The notes: a model not told the origin generated them from the letters alone. Shown: positions 8,957 through 18,522, counted from the stretch's first letter. The stretch is DNA of 64,000 nt from Staphylococcus equorum (GCF_029531845.1 NZ_JAMBPV010000002.1:124001-188000); one strand, 5' to 3'. Program-made: numbers and translations.

Positions 8957-9729
8957 TGAAAGTAGCAATATTAGATACAGGTATTGATGGCTACCATGAT
9001 AAGTTGAAAACATATATTAATTTTAGTTTATCTAAAAGTTTTGTTGATGACTCAATAATTGATAATAGTGGTCACGGCACAGGTGTCTCGGGAGTAATAA
9101 TCTATAATGAGTTGTTTATACCTGAGTTTAAAAAATTAGAATTAATAATTTGTAAAATTACAAACAATATTAAATTTGAAATTGCTAGTTTTATTGAAGC
9201 GCTTGAATATGCCATTACTTTAAAAGTTCGTATCATAAATCTCAGTCTTTCAATTAAAAAATCAAATGTTACAAAAAAACAAAAAAATCAAATTGAACAA
9301 CTAATACGTATAGCTTTTGGTAAGAATATTATTATAGTAGCTTCAACAGGTAACGACAATCAAGAAGAAAATATTTTCAAAAACAGCAAAGACTATATAT
9401 ATCTAGTTACTGCTAGAGACATAGAAGGAAATATTGCCTCATACTCAAAAGAAGTAAAAGATGCATATTCTATATTTGGGGGAGATATCGAGAGTATTGT
9501 TGACTATACAAGTATTGAACAACATTTAGTTGTTTCTACGTTTCCTAGATACTTAAAAAATGATTATTTTAATTTATTTGGTGTTCCAAAGGGGTATTCT
9601 TATTTTTGGGGAACAAGCATTGCAACAGCAAAGTTCACCAATGTGATAATAAAGACATTGATAGATTATAATGAAAGACCTATGGAGATAAAAAAGGAAT
9701 TAAATAAATATAAGGATGACTTGAATTAA
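8953..9729 (+). CDS. Cytosolic subtilisin-like lantibiotic leader protease (LanP)
   Basis: S8-family serine protease predicted to remove the LanA leader. The catalytic residues are all visible: D8 (ILDTGID), H41 (SGHGTGVSG), oxyanion N134 (STGND) and S222 (GTSIATA). At 258 residues it has no signal peptide, no propeptide and no wall anchor, which fits intracellular LanPs such as PepP and ElxP and not secreted NisP or EpiP. The leader would then be cut before export. Start is ATG at 8953 overlapping the stop of the upstream gene; a second ATG follows at once at 8956. The gene ends the operon. Confidence 0.92.
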   Translation: MMKVAILDTGIDGYHDKLKTYINFSLSKSFVDDSIIDNSGHGTGVSGVIIYNELFIPEFKKLELIICKITNNIKFEIASFIEALEYAITLKVRIINLSLSIKKSNVTKKQKNQIEQLIRIAFGKNIIIVASTGNDNQEENIFKNSKDYIYLVTARDIEGNIASYSKEVKDAYSIFGGDIESIVDYTSIEQHLVVSTFPRYLKNDYFNLFGVPKGYSYFWGTSIATAKFTNVIIKTLIDYNERPMEIKKELNKYKDDLN

Positions 9730-9753
9730 AAAATTGTGCTTCTCTGGATAAAT

Positions 9754-9788
9754 AAAAGACTGTAGTTATGTTACTACAGTCTTTTATT
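9754..9788 (+). terminator. Rho-independent terminator of the lantibiotic operon
   Basis: A 12-bp stem (AAAGACTGTAGT / ACTACAGTCTTT, 9755-9766 with 9773-9784) with a six-base loop is followed by TATTTA. Flanking A and T runs make it usable on both strands. Confidence 0.85.
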
Positions 9789-9799
9789 TAATTTTAAGC

Positions 9800-9837
9800 A
9801 ACTACATCTATTTATTATTAGATGTAGTTAAATTTTT
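9800..9837 (+). terminator. Second terminator after the lantibiotic operon
   Basis: Stem AACTACATCTA / TAGATGTAGTT (9800-9810 with 9819-9829) followed by AAATTTTTT. Two terminators in a row isolate the cluster from the downstream peptidase. Confidence 0.75.
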
Positions 9838-9947
9838 TAATACACACCTAAGCATCACTGCTATCAAAGAGGGATTTCTATTCGGAATCTTACCAATTTT
9901 AGAAAATAACAGTTAAACTAAAGATATACATATAAGGAGGGGATAGT

Positions 9948-10985
9948 ATGACAGAATCCATTTTTACGACAATTCAAGCATTAACGAATATTAATAGTCC
10001 TTCAGGGCATGCAGAAAAGGCAGTTAAATACGTTAAAGATGAAGTTGAAAAGTTAGGTTATGCGACTCATATTACTAACAAAGGTGCGTTGATTATTACT
10101 GTAGAAGGTGAGAATGATCAAGACCATAAATGTATTACAGCCCATGTGGATACATTAGGTGCAATGGTAAAAGAAATTAAAGAAGATGGCCGTTTAGCAT
10201 TAGATTTAATTGGTGGCTTTAGTTATAACGCAATAGAAGGGGAATATTGCGAAATTGAAACTTCTGCAGGACAGATCTTCACAGGGACAATATGTCTACA
10301 TGAAACAAGCGTACATGTATATCGTAATAATGATAATGAGCCTAGAAACATAGACCATATGGAAGTAAGATTAGATGAAAAGGTGAATACAAAAGCAGAT
10401 ACAGAACAATTAGGTATCGAGGTAGGAGATTTTATAAGTTTTGATCCTAGAACACAAGTCACATCTTCGGGTTTTATAAAATCACGTCATTTAGATGACA
10501 AAGCAAGTGTTGCCATGATTATAGAGTTTTTAAAAACAGTTAAAAAAGAAAATCTCAAATTACCGCATACGATCCAATTTTACATTTCTAACAATGAAGA
10601 AATAGGCTATGGTGCCAATGCTTCAATCTCATCAAATATTGTTGAATTTATTGCATTCGATATGGGTGCTTTAGGGGACGGTCAAGCTTCAGATGAATAT
10701 ACGGTTTCTATCTGCGCTAAAGATGCATCAGGCCCATATCATAAGGCATTACGTGAACAACTCGTAAATCTATGTAAAACAAATAAAATTCCATACAAAG
10801 TTGATATTTATCCATATTATAGTTCTGACGCTTCAGCAGCATTAAAAGCAGGTGCAGATATAAAACATGGCTTATTCGGTGCAGGTATCGAATCATCACA
10901 TGCACTAGAACGTACGCATATTGATTCATTAAAAGCGACACAAGCATTGTTACATGCTTATTGTTTAGCACCGATTCAATCATAA
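9948..10985 (+). CDS. M42 family metallopeptidase (glutamyl aminopeptidase/cellulase M-like)
   Basis: Cytosolic, two-metal aminopeptidase that trims peptides; the residue preference cannot be read from the sequence. Metal and catalytic motifs are present: AHVDTLGAM (H66, D68), HLDDKAS and NNEEIGYG, then SSDASAA and ESSHALERTH. 345 residues is the normal family length. Ribosome site AAGGAGGGG lies ahead of the ATG. It sits alone between the lantibiotic cluster and the trp region. Confidence 0.92.
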   Translation: MTESIFTTIQALTNINSPSGHAEKAVKYVKDEVEKLGYATHITNKGALIITVEGENDQDHKCITAHVDTLGAMVKEIKEDGRLALDLIGGFSYNAIEGEYCEIETSAGQIFTGTICLHETSVHVYRNNDNEPRNIDHMEVRLDEKVNTKADTEQLGIEVGDFISFDPRTQVTSSGFIKSRHLDDKASVAMIIEFLKTVKKENLKLPHTIQFYISNNEEIGYGANASISSNIVEFIAFDMGALGDGQASDEYTVSICAKDASGPYHKALREQLVNLCKTNKIPYKVDIYPYYSSDASAALKAGADIKHGLFGAGIESSHALERTHIDSLKATQALLHAYCLAPIQS

Positions 10986-11016
10986 ATATATTGAACCCTA
11001 GATTATCTATTTAACT

Positions 11017-11046
11017 TTGCAATGCCCCTATATATGATGTTATAAT
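11017..11046 (+). promoter_or_regulatory. Promoter of the antisense antitoxin RNA
   Basis: TTGCAA (11017-11022), 18-base spacer, TATAAT (11041-11046). It would start a short plus-strand RNA at about 11053 that ends at the strong terminator at 11081-11114. Confidence 0.6.
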
Positions 11047-11052
11047 ATATTT

Positions 11053-11115
11053 AACAAGAGTTTCGTGCATTGAATGCACCCCCCCTCGCTATTGGTGGTA
11101 GCGAGGGGGTTTTTG
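11053..11115 (+). ncRNA. Probable antitoxin RNA of an Fst/SprA-type type I system
   Basis: A roughly 60-base transcript is bounded by a good promoter and a strong terminator, converging on the toxin gene on the other strand, as in the par/Fst and SprA loci. Its segment 11068-11079 (CATTGAATGCAC) is nearly repeated at 11228-11240 (CATTAATATGCAC), which covers the toxin start codon, so the RNA could pair with the toxin mRNA start region. Boundaries are predicted. Confidence 0.65.
11081..11114 (+). terminator. Strong terminator shared by the toxin-antitoxin pair
   Basis: An 11-bp GC-rich stem (CCCCCTCGCTA 11081-11091 with TAGCGAGGGGG 11099-11109) is followed by TTTTT on the plus strand. The minus strand has no T-run after it but the hairpin probably ends the toxin mRNA too, as in Fst loci. 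Confidence 0.85.
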
Positions 11116-11134
11116 GTGTGGTTAATGTCTCCTT

Positions 11135-11230
11135 TTACTTGTCATTACGATTACGTAACCAATACGCAAATAAGGTAACGATGCAATCACTAATTACTGT
11201 GATAATGGTATGAACAAGAGCTTTGATCAT
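11135..11230 (-). CDS. Fst-family type I toxin peptide
   Basis: 31-residue peptide with one hydrophobic helix and a positively charged tail: it begins MIKALVHTIITVIS, continues with CIVTLFAYWL and ends RNRNDK. The pattern (short N-terminus, VHxI..VIS-C, then AYWL followed by Arg/Asn/Lys) is that of Fst and staphylococcal SprA/PepA1 toxins, which insert in the cytoplasmic membrane. GAGAGGAAG precedes the ATG. A minus-strand -10 (TATAAT, 11287-11292) lies upstream, giving a ~50-base leader. It is convergent with the antitoxin RNA. It is too short for routine gene finding. Confidence 0.85.
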   Translation of the reverse strand: MIKALVHTIITVISDCIVTLFAYWLRNRNDK

Positions 11231-11286
11231 TAATATGCACTTCCTCTCTACGTCATATTGATGCCTGAGAGATAGCCGACGCTAAT

Positions 11287-11292
11287 ATTATA
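11287..11292 (-). promoter_or_regulatory. -10 box of the Fst-type toxin mRNA
   Basis: TATAAT on the minus strand, about 57 bases before the toxin start codon. The -35 region is weak (near TTCGAT), so the call rests on the -10 and on its position. Confidence 0.4.
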
Positions 11293-11458
11293 TTTATGTT
11301 GATTAAACATCGAATTCATGGATAATAAACCATTGATTTTCATGAAATATCACAAAAAAAGAAATAGAAATTCAGCAAATTCCATATACAAAGATGATAA
11401 GCTATGATAAAAATAAGCTTGAATGTTATCTTTGTTTTTTAAGTAAGGTAGATATCTA

Positions 11459-11668
11459 ATGAAAAAAACACTAGGCTTAAACTTTTTGATTTTAATATTA
11501 TTACTCATTTTTGCTTTAGCATTTTTCACTAACTTTTTTGGGAATTTGACGATATATGTCATTATTATTGTGCCTATTTTAATGCTACTCATTGGGGGCT
11601 ATGTATTCATAACCAACTTCAAAAAGTATAACCAAAATGATCTCAACAATAATCATCGTTTAAAGTAA
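11459..11668 (+). CDS. Small two-helix membrane protein, function unknown
   Basis: 69 residues with two hydrophobic stretches (about residues 8-27 and 31-52) and a hydrophilic basic C-terminus. A weak AAGG ribosome site precedes the ATG. No family was recognised. The opposite strand is also open here but encodes a lysine-rich sequence with no sensible features. The gene lies between the toxin locus and the trp leader and may be expressed on its own. Confidence 0.5.
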   Translation: MKKTLGLNFLILILLLIFALAFFTNFFGNLTIYVIIIVPILMLLIGGYVFITNFKKYNQNDLNNNHRLK

Positions 11669-11693
11669 AAAGTGATTAATATAAATTCAAATG

Positions 11694-11722
11694 TTGACAA
11701 ATTGAAAATATCCTTGTAGCAT
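11694..11722 (+). promoter_or_regulatory. Candidate trp operon promoter
   Basis: A consensus TTGACA (11694-11699) is followed after 17 bases by TAGCAT (11717-11722), a weak -10. It is the only good -35 ahead of the first T-box. Confidence 0.5.
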
Positions 11723-11744
11723 ACTAGGTAATTACTTTTCGCAG

Positions 11745-11956
11745 CTTAGGTTGCCATTTGGAAGATAACGTAGCATATATGACATGTAGCAAGAAGAAAG
11801 CTAATGGTTGATGGAAATTAGCACTGCATATAATGTGAATTGGGCTTTTAAATGTAATTAAAAATTATAATATTTAAAGTGAACAAATAATTTGTTAACT
11901 AAGGTGGCACCACGGTAACGCGTCCTTACAGATATACGTTAGTGTGGTGTTTTTTA
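11745..11956 (+). promoter_or_regulatory. T-box riboswitch 1 (tryptophan), trp leader
   Basis: Contains the T-box core AAGGTGGCACCACGG (from 11901) and a terminator whose stem CACCAC..TAACG / CGTTA..GTGGTG (11908-11949) is followed by six Ts. The antiterminator would use the same 5' strand. A TGG triplet at 11841-11843 in the expected specifier position fits tRNA-Trp. Uncharged tRNA-Trp should stabilise the antiterminator and allow trp expression. Confidence 0.88.
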
Positions 11957-11979
11957 TATACCAAAAAATAAGAAAGCAA

Positions 11980-12181
11980 AATGAAGTAAGTAATGTAAAG
12001 GTAGCAAGCAGAAAGTTAGTAGTTGATGGAAACTAACACCTACATATACTGAAATTGGGTTTTGTTGGATAACAAATGAATAAATCAATGAGAGAGTAGA
12101 TCAAAGCAAGTATATATCTACTAATTTAGGTGGTACCGCGCGTCAGCGTCCTTAACAATGTTTAAGGACGCTGATTTTTTT
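11980..12181 (+). promoter_or_regulatory. T-box riboswitch 2 (tryptophan), trp leader
   Basis: A second complete T-box in tandem with the first. It repeats the stem I motif (GTAGCAAG..GAAAG.TAG..GTTGATGGAAA) at 12001-12035, has a TGG specifier candidate at 12056-12058, the T-box sequence TTAGGTGGTACCGCG and a terminator with a perfect 13-bp stem (12143-12155 with 12162-12174) and a T-run. trpE begins 18 bases later. Two switches in series should tighten control. Confidence 0.9.
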
Positions 12182-12198
12182 ATGAGGAGGAAAATAAA

Positions 12199-13605
12199 AT
12201 GAAAGTGCAATATCAAAGATTAAATGCAGAAGTAACACCAGAAGCGTTAGCAAGATTGAAAGAAAATAAAATCGTATTAGAGAGTTCAGAACAATCGAAA
12301 CTAAAAGGGCGTTATTCTATAGTGATTTTCGATACTTACGGTTCAATCACGTTGGATAATGAAACAATGACTGTATGTACACCAGAAGAAAACAAAGTAG
12401 AACATGAGCAACCTTATAAAAAAATGAAAGATTTAATTGATCAATATAAAGCAGAAATTGAAGACGAAGCATTAGCGTTATTACCTTTTATTTCTGGTTT
12501 TGTAGGGTCATGTAGTTTTGATTTAGTAAGACATGAATTCCCAGTACTAAAGCAAATCAATCTTGAAGATCATCCACAACATGATGCTAAGTTTCATATG
12601 GTTGAAGATGCTTATATATTTGATCATTACAAAGAGCATTTATACGTTATTGCTACAAATTTATTTTCCCAAGAAAATGACGAGCAATTAAAAGCACGCG
12701 TGGCAAAACGTGTAGAAGAATTAAAACAAATTACGATTTATCCTTCTGAGCTTGAACATAAAGGTACAGAAAAAGATATACAATCAAATATAGCACCAGA
12801 ACAGTTTATTAATACAATTAGCAAAATGAAGTCACTTATTCAACAAGGTGATATGTTCCAAGTTGTACCATCTATTGTTTATAGTTACGAACATCATTTT
12901 GGTCAACAATTACAAGCCATGTCTTATCAACTTTATCAAAATTTAAAGCGTCAAAATCCAAGTCCATATATGTATTACTTGAATATGGATCAGCCGATTG
13001 TCGTTGGTAGTTCACCGGAAAGCTTTGTAAAAGTAAAAGGACAAACCGTAGTGACTAATCCAATTGCTGGAACGATAAAACGAGGTGCTACTGAAGCAGA
13101 GGACCAAGCAAACGAAGCAAGTTTAAAAAACGATGAAAAAGAATTAAGCGAACATAGTATGCTCGTCGATTTGGGTAGAAATGATATCCACCGTGTTAGT
13201 GAAACAGGCACTTCGATAATTGGAAAATTAATGACGATTGAACGTTATGAACATGTGATGCATATCGTTAGTGAAGTTACTGGAAAGCTTAAAAACAATT
13301 ATTCACCGATGACAGTGATTGCAAGTTTATTACCGACAGGTACTGTATCGGGTGCGCCAAAGCTAAGAGCGATTCAACGTATTTATGAAGTGCAGCCACA
13401 GAAACGTGGCGTGTATAGTGGTGGTATTGGTTATATTAATTGTAATCACGACTTAGATTTCGCATTAGCGATTCGCACAATGATGATTGATGATACGCAC
13501 ATAAATGTAGAAGCAGGGTGTGGTGTGGTTTATGATTCAATACCAGAAAAAGAACTCGAAGAAACTAAATTGAAAGCTAAAAGCTTATTGGAGGTGTCAC
13601 CATGA
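12199..13605 (+). CDS. trpE: Anthranilate synthase component I
   Basis: Makes anthranilate from chorismate using ammonia supplied by TrpG; first enzyme of tryptophan synthesis. The 468-residue protein has the chorismate-binding signatures NPIAGTIKRG, VDLGRND and PTGTVSGAPK in the C-terminal half. The N-terminal part includes a L-E-S-S-type motif (VLESSE) that in the family forms the tryptophan feedback site. GAGGAGG ribosome site, then ATG, directly after the second T-box. Its stop overlaps the trpG start (ATGA). Confidence 0.96.
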   Translation: MKVQYQRLNAEVTPEALARLKENKIVLESSEQSKLKGRYSIVIFDTYGSITLDNETMTVCTPEENKVEHEQPYKKMKDLIDQYKAEIEDEALALLPFISGFVGSCSFDLVRHEFPVLKQINLEDHPQHDAKFHMVEDAYIFDHYKEHLYVIATNLFSQENDEQLKARVAKRVEELKQITIYPSELEHKGTEKDIQSNIAPEQFINTISKMKSLIQQGDMFQVVPSIVYSYEHHFGQQLQAMSYQLYQNLKRQNPSPYMYYLNMDQPIVVGSSPESFVKVKGQTVVTNPIAGTIKRGATEAEDQANEASLKNDEKELSEHSMLVDLGRNDIHRVSETGTSIIGKLMTIERYEHVMHIVSEVTGKLKNNYSPMTVIASLLPTGTVSGAPKLRAIQRIYEVQPQKRGVYSGGIGYINCNHDLDFALAIRTMMIDDTHINVEAGCGVVYDSIPEKELEETKLKAKSLLEVSP

Positions 13606-14198
13606 TACTTATAGTTGATAATTATGATTCATTTACTTATAACTTAGTAGATATGATTGCACAGAAAGAAGAAGTGATGATTAAATATCCGGATGATCCA
13701 TCTATCTATAATCTGGCCATCGACGGAGTAATCATTTCACCAGGTCCTGGCCATCCATTAGATACAGACGATTTAATGCAAATCATTGATCATTATAAAA
13801 ATAAACCGATTTTAGGCGTTTGCTTAGGGTCGCAAGCATTAACTTGTTATCATGGTGGCGATGTAATCCAATGTGATTATATAAAGCATGGTAAAAAAGA
13901 CCAAATGCGTATCACAAAAGAAACTTTGTTATACACTGATATTCCAGAATATTCAGAAATTATGCGATATCATTCATTGATGAGTAATCCTCAAACGCTA
14001 CCTGAAACATTAACAATAACGGCACAAACAGAAGATTGCATACAGTCATTTGAACATACACAATTTTTACATTATGGCATTCAATATCACCCAGAGTCAT
14101 TTGCTACGGCACATGGTAAACAAATCATTAATAACTTTTTAAACATAATGAAGGAGGTAACAGAAGATGGAGCTACAAACACAATTAAAACAATATAA
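13602..14198 (+). CDS. trpG: Anthranilate synthase component II (glutamine amidotransferase)
   Basis: Hydrolyses glutamine and channels ammonia to TrpE. Class I amidotransferase triad is visible: the Cys nucleophile in GVCLGSQ, and His and Glu in QYHPESF. It opens with [14 protein letters not shown], the family hallmark. 198 residues. It overlaps trpE by four bases and trpD by 32 bases, so it has a slightly long C-terminal tail. Confidence 0.96.
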   Translation: MILIVDNYDSFTYNLVDMIAQKEEVMIKYPDDPSIYNLAIDGVIISPGPGHPLDTDDLMQIIDHYKNKPILGVCLGSQALTCYHGGDVIQCDYIKHGKKDQMRITKETLLYTDIPEYSEIMRYHSLMSNPQTLPETLTITAQTEDCIQSFEHTQFLHYGIQYHPESFATAHGKQIINNFLNIMKEVTEDGATNTIKTI

Positions 14199-15183
14199 GC
14201 CACTTAACCAAGCACAAATGAATGAATTTATAGAATTACTTATTTCTAAAAACTTAGAAGACAGCGTAAAAATCGAGTTACTTGAAACGTTTTCTGAAAA
14301 AGAAACAACACAAGAGGAGTTAACTTATATTTCAAATAGCTTAATTCATTCTATGTATCCTGAACAACCATACTATCCTAATGGTATGTGTGTTTGTGGC
14401 ACGGGTGGAGATAAATCAAATAGTTTTAATATCTCTACAACCGTATCTTTTGTTATTGCTAGTGCAAGTGTACCCGTAATTAAGCATGGTAATAAGAGTG
14501 TCACTTCGTCATCAGGGAGTACGGATTTGTTAAATGCAATGGCTATCAAGACAAGCACTGTTGATGAAACTCCGAAACAATTAGATAACAATGGATTGGT
14601 CTTTTTAAATGCTACTGAAACATATCCTATAATGAAAAATATTCAACCAGTAAGAAAAGGTATCAGTAATCCGACGATATTTAATATCACTGGGCCAATC
14701 ATTAATCCTTTTAAATTGGATTATCAAGTCATGGGCGTTTATGAAACATCAAAATTAGAAAAAATTGCACAAACCTTAGCCGACTTAGGACGCAAAAAAG
14801 CAATCGTTGTATATGGTGCAAATGGTATGGATGAAGCTACATTATCTGGCGACAATATTATTTATGAAGTAACAGCAAATGAAGAAATTAAACAGTATAC
14901 GCTGAATGCTACAGATGTTGGCTTAGATTATGCGCCAAACGAAGCACTTGTTGGAGGCACGCCACAAGATAACTTAGAAATAACAAAGCATATATTAAAT
15001 GGAACAGATCATAGTGCTAAGAGAGATGTTGTTATCTTGAATGCAGGCATCGCACTATATGTAGCGGAAAAAGTTGAAACAATAGAAGATGGTGTGAAAG
15101 CAGCGCAAGCATTAATAGAAAGTGGTAAAGCTTTAGAGCAATATAATAAAATGGGAGGCAAAACGTATGACTATATTGGATGA
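14167..15183 (+). CDS. trpD: Anthranilate phosphoribosyltransferase
   Basis: Joins anthranilate to PRPP. PRPP and magnesium motifs [15 protein letters not shown] and [13 protein letters not shown] are present, and the GPIINP motif follows. 338 residues, standard length. AAGGAGG ribosome site lies inside the end of trpG, so translation is coupled. It overlaps trpC by 17 bases. Confidence 0.96.
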   Translation: MELQTQLKQYKPLNQAQMNEFIELLISKNLEDSVKIELLETFSEKETTQEELTYISNSLIHSMYPEQPYYPNGMCVCGTGGDKSNSFNISTTVSFVIASASVPVIKHGNKSVTSSSGSTDLLNAMAIKTSTVDETPKQLDNNGLVFLNATETYPIMKNIQPVRKGISNPTIFNITGPIINPFKLDYQVMGVYETSKLEKIAQTLADLGRKKAIVVYGANGMDEATLSGDNIIYEVTANEEIKQYTLNATDVGLDYAPNEALVGGTPQDNLEITKHILNGTDHSAKRDVVILNAGIALYVAEKVETIEDGVKAAQALIESGKALEQYNKMGGKTYDYIG

Positions 15184-15949
15184 GATTGTAACATATAAAC
15201 GAGGTTTACTAGAACAAGGGTATTATGAAGATAAATTATCAACATTAGAAACAGTGGATATTTCACATAAAAAAACATTCCAATCACAATTAGACGATTC
15301 AAATCAACTTGGGGTGATTGCTGAAATTAAATCTAAAAGTCCAACACTTGATGGATTACCAGCAAGAGACTTAGCGCAACAAGTGAAAGATTATGAAGCG
15401 CATGGTGCGAATGCAGTTTCTATATTAACTGATGAACACTATTTTGGTGGTAGCTATGAACGTTTACAAGCATTGACAACAGAAACATCATTACCAGTAT
15501 TATGCAAAGATTTTGTAGTTGACCCCATTCAAATTGATGTTGCTAAAAAAGCAGGCGCTTCTATTATATTACTCATCGTTAACGTTTTGACTGACCCAGA
15601 ATTAAGAGAACTATATAAATACGCTACATCGCAAAATTTAGAAGTGCTCGTAGAAGTTCATGATAAAGAAGAATTGGCACGTGCATATAAATTAGATCCG
15701 AAAATTATCGGCGTGAATAATAGAGACTTAAAACGTTTCATTACTGACGTCTTGCATACAAATCAGATTTTGGAAGATAAAAAAACGGGTTATTACTATA
15801 TTTCAGAAAGTGGTATCAAAGATGAGCAAGATGTTCAAAATATCGTTGATTCGGGTATAGATGGTTTATTAATTGGTGAATCATTAATGAAATGTGATGA
15901 CTTAAGTCAATTCTTACCAGGTCTAAAATTAGATAAGGTACAACGATGA
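15167..15949 (+). CDS. trpC: Indole-3-glycerol phosphate synthase
   Basis: Closes the indole ring from CdRP. TIM-barrel of 260 residues with the catalytic lysine motif EIKSKSPT, the LCKDFVVDP loop, the ESGI motif and the phosphate-binding end LLIGESLM. TrpC and TrpF are separate genes here, unlike the fused enterobacterial protein. It overlaps trpF by four bases. Confidence 0.96.
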   Translation: MTILDEIVTYKRGLLEQGYYEDKLSTLETVDISHKKTFQSQLDDSNQLGVIAEIKSKSPTLDGLPARDLAQQVKDYEAHGANAVSILTDEHYFGGSYERLQALTTETSLPVLCKDFVVDPIQIDVAKKAGASIILLIVNVLTDPELRELYKYATSQNLEVLVEVHDKEELARAYKLDPKIIGVNNRDLKRFITDVLHTNQILEDKKTGYYYISESGIKDEQDVQNIVDSGIDGLLIGESLMKCDDLSQFLPGLKLDKVQR

Positions 15950-16575
15950 AGTTAAAGTTTTGTGGTTTCCGCACATTAACCGATGTAAACAAAGCAAAAG
16001 ACTTAAATATTGATGCGATGGGGTTTATTCATTTTCTAAAGAGTAAAAGATATGTAGATATTCCAACCATTAAACAATTAACTGAAGTTATACCTGACGA
16101 TAAAGAAAAAGTAGTCATCGTTGTCGATCCAGATTATGCCACGATTACCAATTTGATAGCGCAGACGCAGATTTCAACAATTCAACTCCATGGTAATGAA
16201 CCGTTAGAAACTGTGCATTTTATTAAGAAAAGTAATCCGAACATTAAAGTTATCAAAGCTTTACCCGCAACAGACCAACAAACTTTAACGACAGCTATTG
16301 ATTACTATAAAGATGATGTAGATATGTTTATTATTGATACACCATCGAAGTCTTATGGTGGTACAGGTGAAGCATATAATTGGGAAATTTTAAAAACGAT
16401 AAAAAATGTTAACTATTTAATCGCAGGCGGTATGAACTATGACAATATTCAAGCCGTAGCAGCCTTAGACTTAACACATCAAGGTTATGATATTGCTAGT
16501 GGTATAGAAACAAATAATGAAAAAGACATGGAAAAAATGACAGCAATTATTAAACTCGTAAAAGGAGCAAATTAA
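15946..16575 (+). CDS. trpF: Phosphoribosylanthranilate isomerase
   Basis: Isomerises PRA to CdRP. 209-residue barrel; the catalytic cysteine is in KFCGF near the N-terminus and the catalytic aspartate in FIIDTPS. The family usually has KxCG followed by I or L; Phe here is a mild variation. ATG overlaps the trpC stop; trpB starts two bases after the trpF stop. Confidence 0.95.
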   Translation: MKLKFCGFRTLTDVNKAKDLNIDAMGFIHFLKSKRYVDIPTIKQLTEVIPDDKEKVVIVVDPDYATITNLIAQTQISTIQLHGNEPLETVHFIKKSNPNIKVIKALPATDQQTLTTAIDYYKDDVDMFIIDTPSKSYGGTGEAYNWEILKTIKNVNYLIAGGMNYDNIQAVAALDLTHQGYDIASGIETNNEKDMEKMTAIIKLVKGAN

Positions 16576-16577
16576 TT

Positions 16578-17792
16578 ATGGATAAAAACATACAAACAGA
16601 AGCAGATGAATTTGGTTTCTTCGGTACTTACGGTGGTCAATATGTACCAGAAACGTTAATGCCAGCAATTCAAGAATTGAAACAAGCTTATCAAGAAGCC
16701 AAAGCAGACCCTAAATTCCAAGAAGAATTAGATGGTTACCTTAAAGACTATGTAGGTCGTGAAACGCCATTGACATATGCTGACTCATATACAGAAGCCC
16801 TTGGTGGAGCAAAAATTTATTTAAAACGTGAAGATTTAAATCACACTGGTGCGCATAAAATAAACAATGCATTAGGCCAAGCACTATTAGCCAAAAGAAT
16901 GGGTAAAAATAAACTTGTTGCTGAAACAGGCGCAGGTCAACATGGTGTTGCGAGTGCGACGGTTGCTGCATTATTTGATATGGAACTTGTAGTCTTTATG
17001 GGTGAAGAAGATATTAAAAGACAATCATTAAACGTATTTAGAATGGAATTGTTAGGCGCGAAAGTTGAATCTGTAACTGAAGGACAAGGTACATTATCAG
17101 ATGCGGTGAATAAAGCATTACAATACTGGGTAAGTCATGTAGATGATACGCATTATTTATTAGGTTCAGCTTTAGGACCAGATCCATTCCCAACCATTGT
17201 AAGAGATTTACAAAAAATCATAGGTACAGAAATCAAAGCACAAATTCAAGAAAAAGAAGGACGTTTACCAGATGCAATTGTAGCTTGTGTTGGTGGTGGA
17301 TCTAATGCCATTGGTACATTCTATCCATTCATTCAAGATGATGTGGATTTATATGGTGTAGAAGCTGCAGGTGAAGGTTATGATACGGATAGACACGCGC
17401 TAGCAATTAACAAAGGTAAAGAAGGCATATTACACGGTACTAAAATGTATCTCATCCAGGATGAAAATGGTCAAATTCAACAAGCACATTCTATATCTGC
17501 AGGTTTAGATTATCCTGGGGTTGGGCCAGAACATTCGTATTATCACGATATAGGCAGAGTGAAGTTCGCAACTGCAAGTGATAAACAAGCCATGGATGCT
17601 TTAGTTAGATTTACAAAAGCTGAAGGTATTATTCCAGCTATAGAAAGTGCGCATGCATTAAGCTATGTAGAAACATTAGCACCAACGATGAGTAAAGATG
17701 AAATTCTTGTTGTTACAGTTTCAGGACGTGGCGATAAAGATATGGAAACAATTAGAAATTATATGAAACAAGGCGGTGATTCTAATGCGTAA
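16578..17792 (+). CDS. trpB: Tryptophan synthase beta chain
   Basis: PLP enzyme that joins indole and serine. The PLP lysine is in HTGAHKINN and the cofactor phosphate loop is GGGSNAIG. 404 residues, full length, with [11 protein letters not shown] near the start. It works as an alpha2beta2 complex with TrpA, encoded next with an 8-base overlap. Ribosome site AAAGGAG at the end of trpF. Confidence 0.97.
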   Translation: MDKNIQTEADEFGFFGTYGGQYVPETLMPAIQELKQAYQEAKADPKFQEELDGYLKDYVGRETPLTYADSYTEALGGAKIYLKREDLNHTGAHKINNALGQALLAKRMGKNKLVAETGAGQHGVASATVAALFDMELVVFMGEEDIKRQSLNVFRMELLGAKVESVTEGQGTLSDAVNKALQYWVSHVDDTHYLLGSALGPDPFPTIVRDLQKIIGTEIKAQIQEKEGRLPDAIVACVGGGSNAIGTFYPFIQDDVDLYGVEAAGEGYDTDRHALAINKGKEGILHGTKMYLIQDENGQIQQAHSISAGLDYPGVGPEHSYYHDIGRVKFATASDKQAMDALVRFTKAEGIIPAIESAHALSYVETLAPTMSKDEILVVTVSGRGDKDMETIRNYMKQGGDSNA

Positions 17793-18522
17793 ACTATTTA
17801 TTCCATATATTATGGGTAATAAATCTTTTATTGAAAATCTTAAGACAGTCAGTGACGCAGGTGCTGATATTGTTGAAGTAGGTGTACCATTTTCAGACCC
17901 AGTGGCTGATGGACCGGTCATTATGGACGCTGGTAGCGAAGCCATAGAAGAAGGCGTCAATATTCAGTATATTTTAGATCAACTTACTGAGCAGCGTGAC
18001 TCAATATCAAGTAAATATGTATTAATGACTTATTATAATATTATTAATTTTTACGGAGAAGATGCATTTTTTAAAGCTTGTGAAAAAGCAGGCGTTTATG
18101 GTTTAATCATTCCTGATTTGCCTCATGAACTTGTTCAACAATTAAAAGAACGTCATCCTGATAGAAAAGTAAATATTATTTCATTAATCGCTATGACGAC
18201 GTCTGAAGAACGTAGTAATCAAATCGCCAAAGATGCAGAAGGATTTATTTATACAGTAACAATGAATGCGACAACAGGAGAGAATGGTAAGTTCCATCCT
18301 GAATTAAAAGATAGAATTAAACATATAAAATCAATTTCCAACGTGCCTGTCGTTGCAGGATTTGGTATTCGTACACCAGAACATGTATCAGACATCATAG
18401 AAGCTTCAGATGGTGTTGTAATAGGTAGCGAAATTGTAAAACGATTAGCACAAGATTCAACAGTAGACATAGTCAATTATTTTAATTCCATTAGAAATGC
18501 GCTCGATAAAAAAAGTGAATAA
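17785..18522 (+). CDS. trpA: Tryptophan synthase alpha chain
   Basis: Cleaves indole-3-glycerol phosphate to indole. The catalytic Glu and Asp are in [10 protein letters not shown] and the following PVADGPV segment. 245 residues. ATG at 17785 is preferred over GTG at 17776: AAGGCGGTG sits at the right distance before it and the protein then starts [10 protein letters not shown]. Last gene of the trp operon; no strong hairpin directly follows, so some read-through toward the next gene is possible. Confidence 0.95.
   Translation: MRKLFIPYIMGNKSFIENLKTVSDAGADIVEVGVPFSDPVADGPVIMDAGSEAIEEGVNIQYILDQLTEQRDSISSKYVLMTYYNIINFYGEDAFFKACEKAGVYGLIIPDLPHELVQQLKERHPDRKVNIISLIAMTTSEERSNQIAKDAEGFIYTVTMNATTGENGKFHPELKDRIKHIKSISNVPVVAGFGIRTPEHVSDIIEASDGVVIGSEIVKRLAQDSTVDIVNYFNSIRNALDKKSE

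Noticed and set aside
11350..11592. Minus-strand 80-codon frame opposite the small membrane protein.
   Set aside because: No ribosome site; composition is that of a shadow frame.
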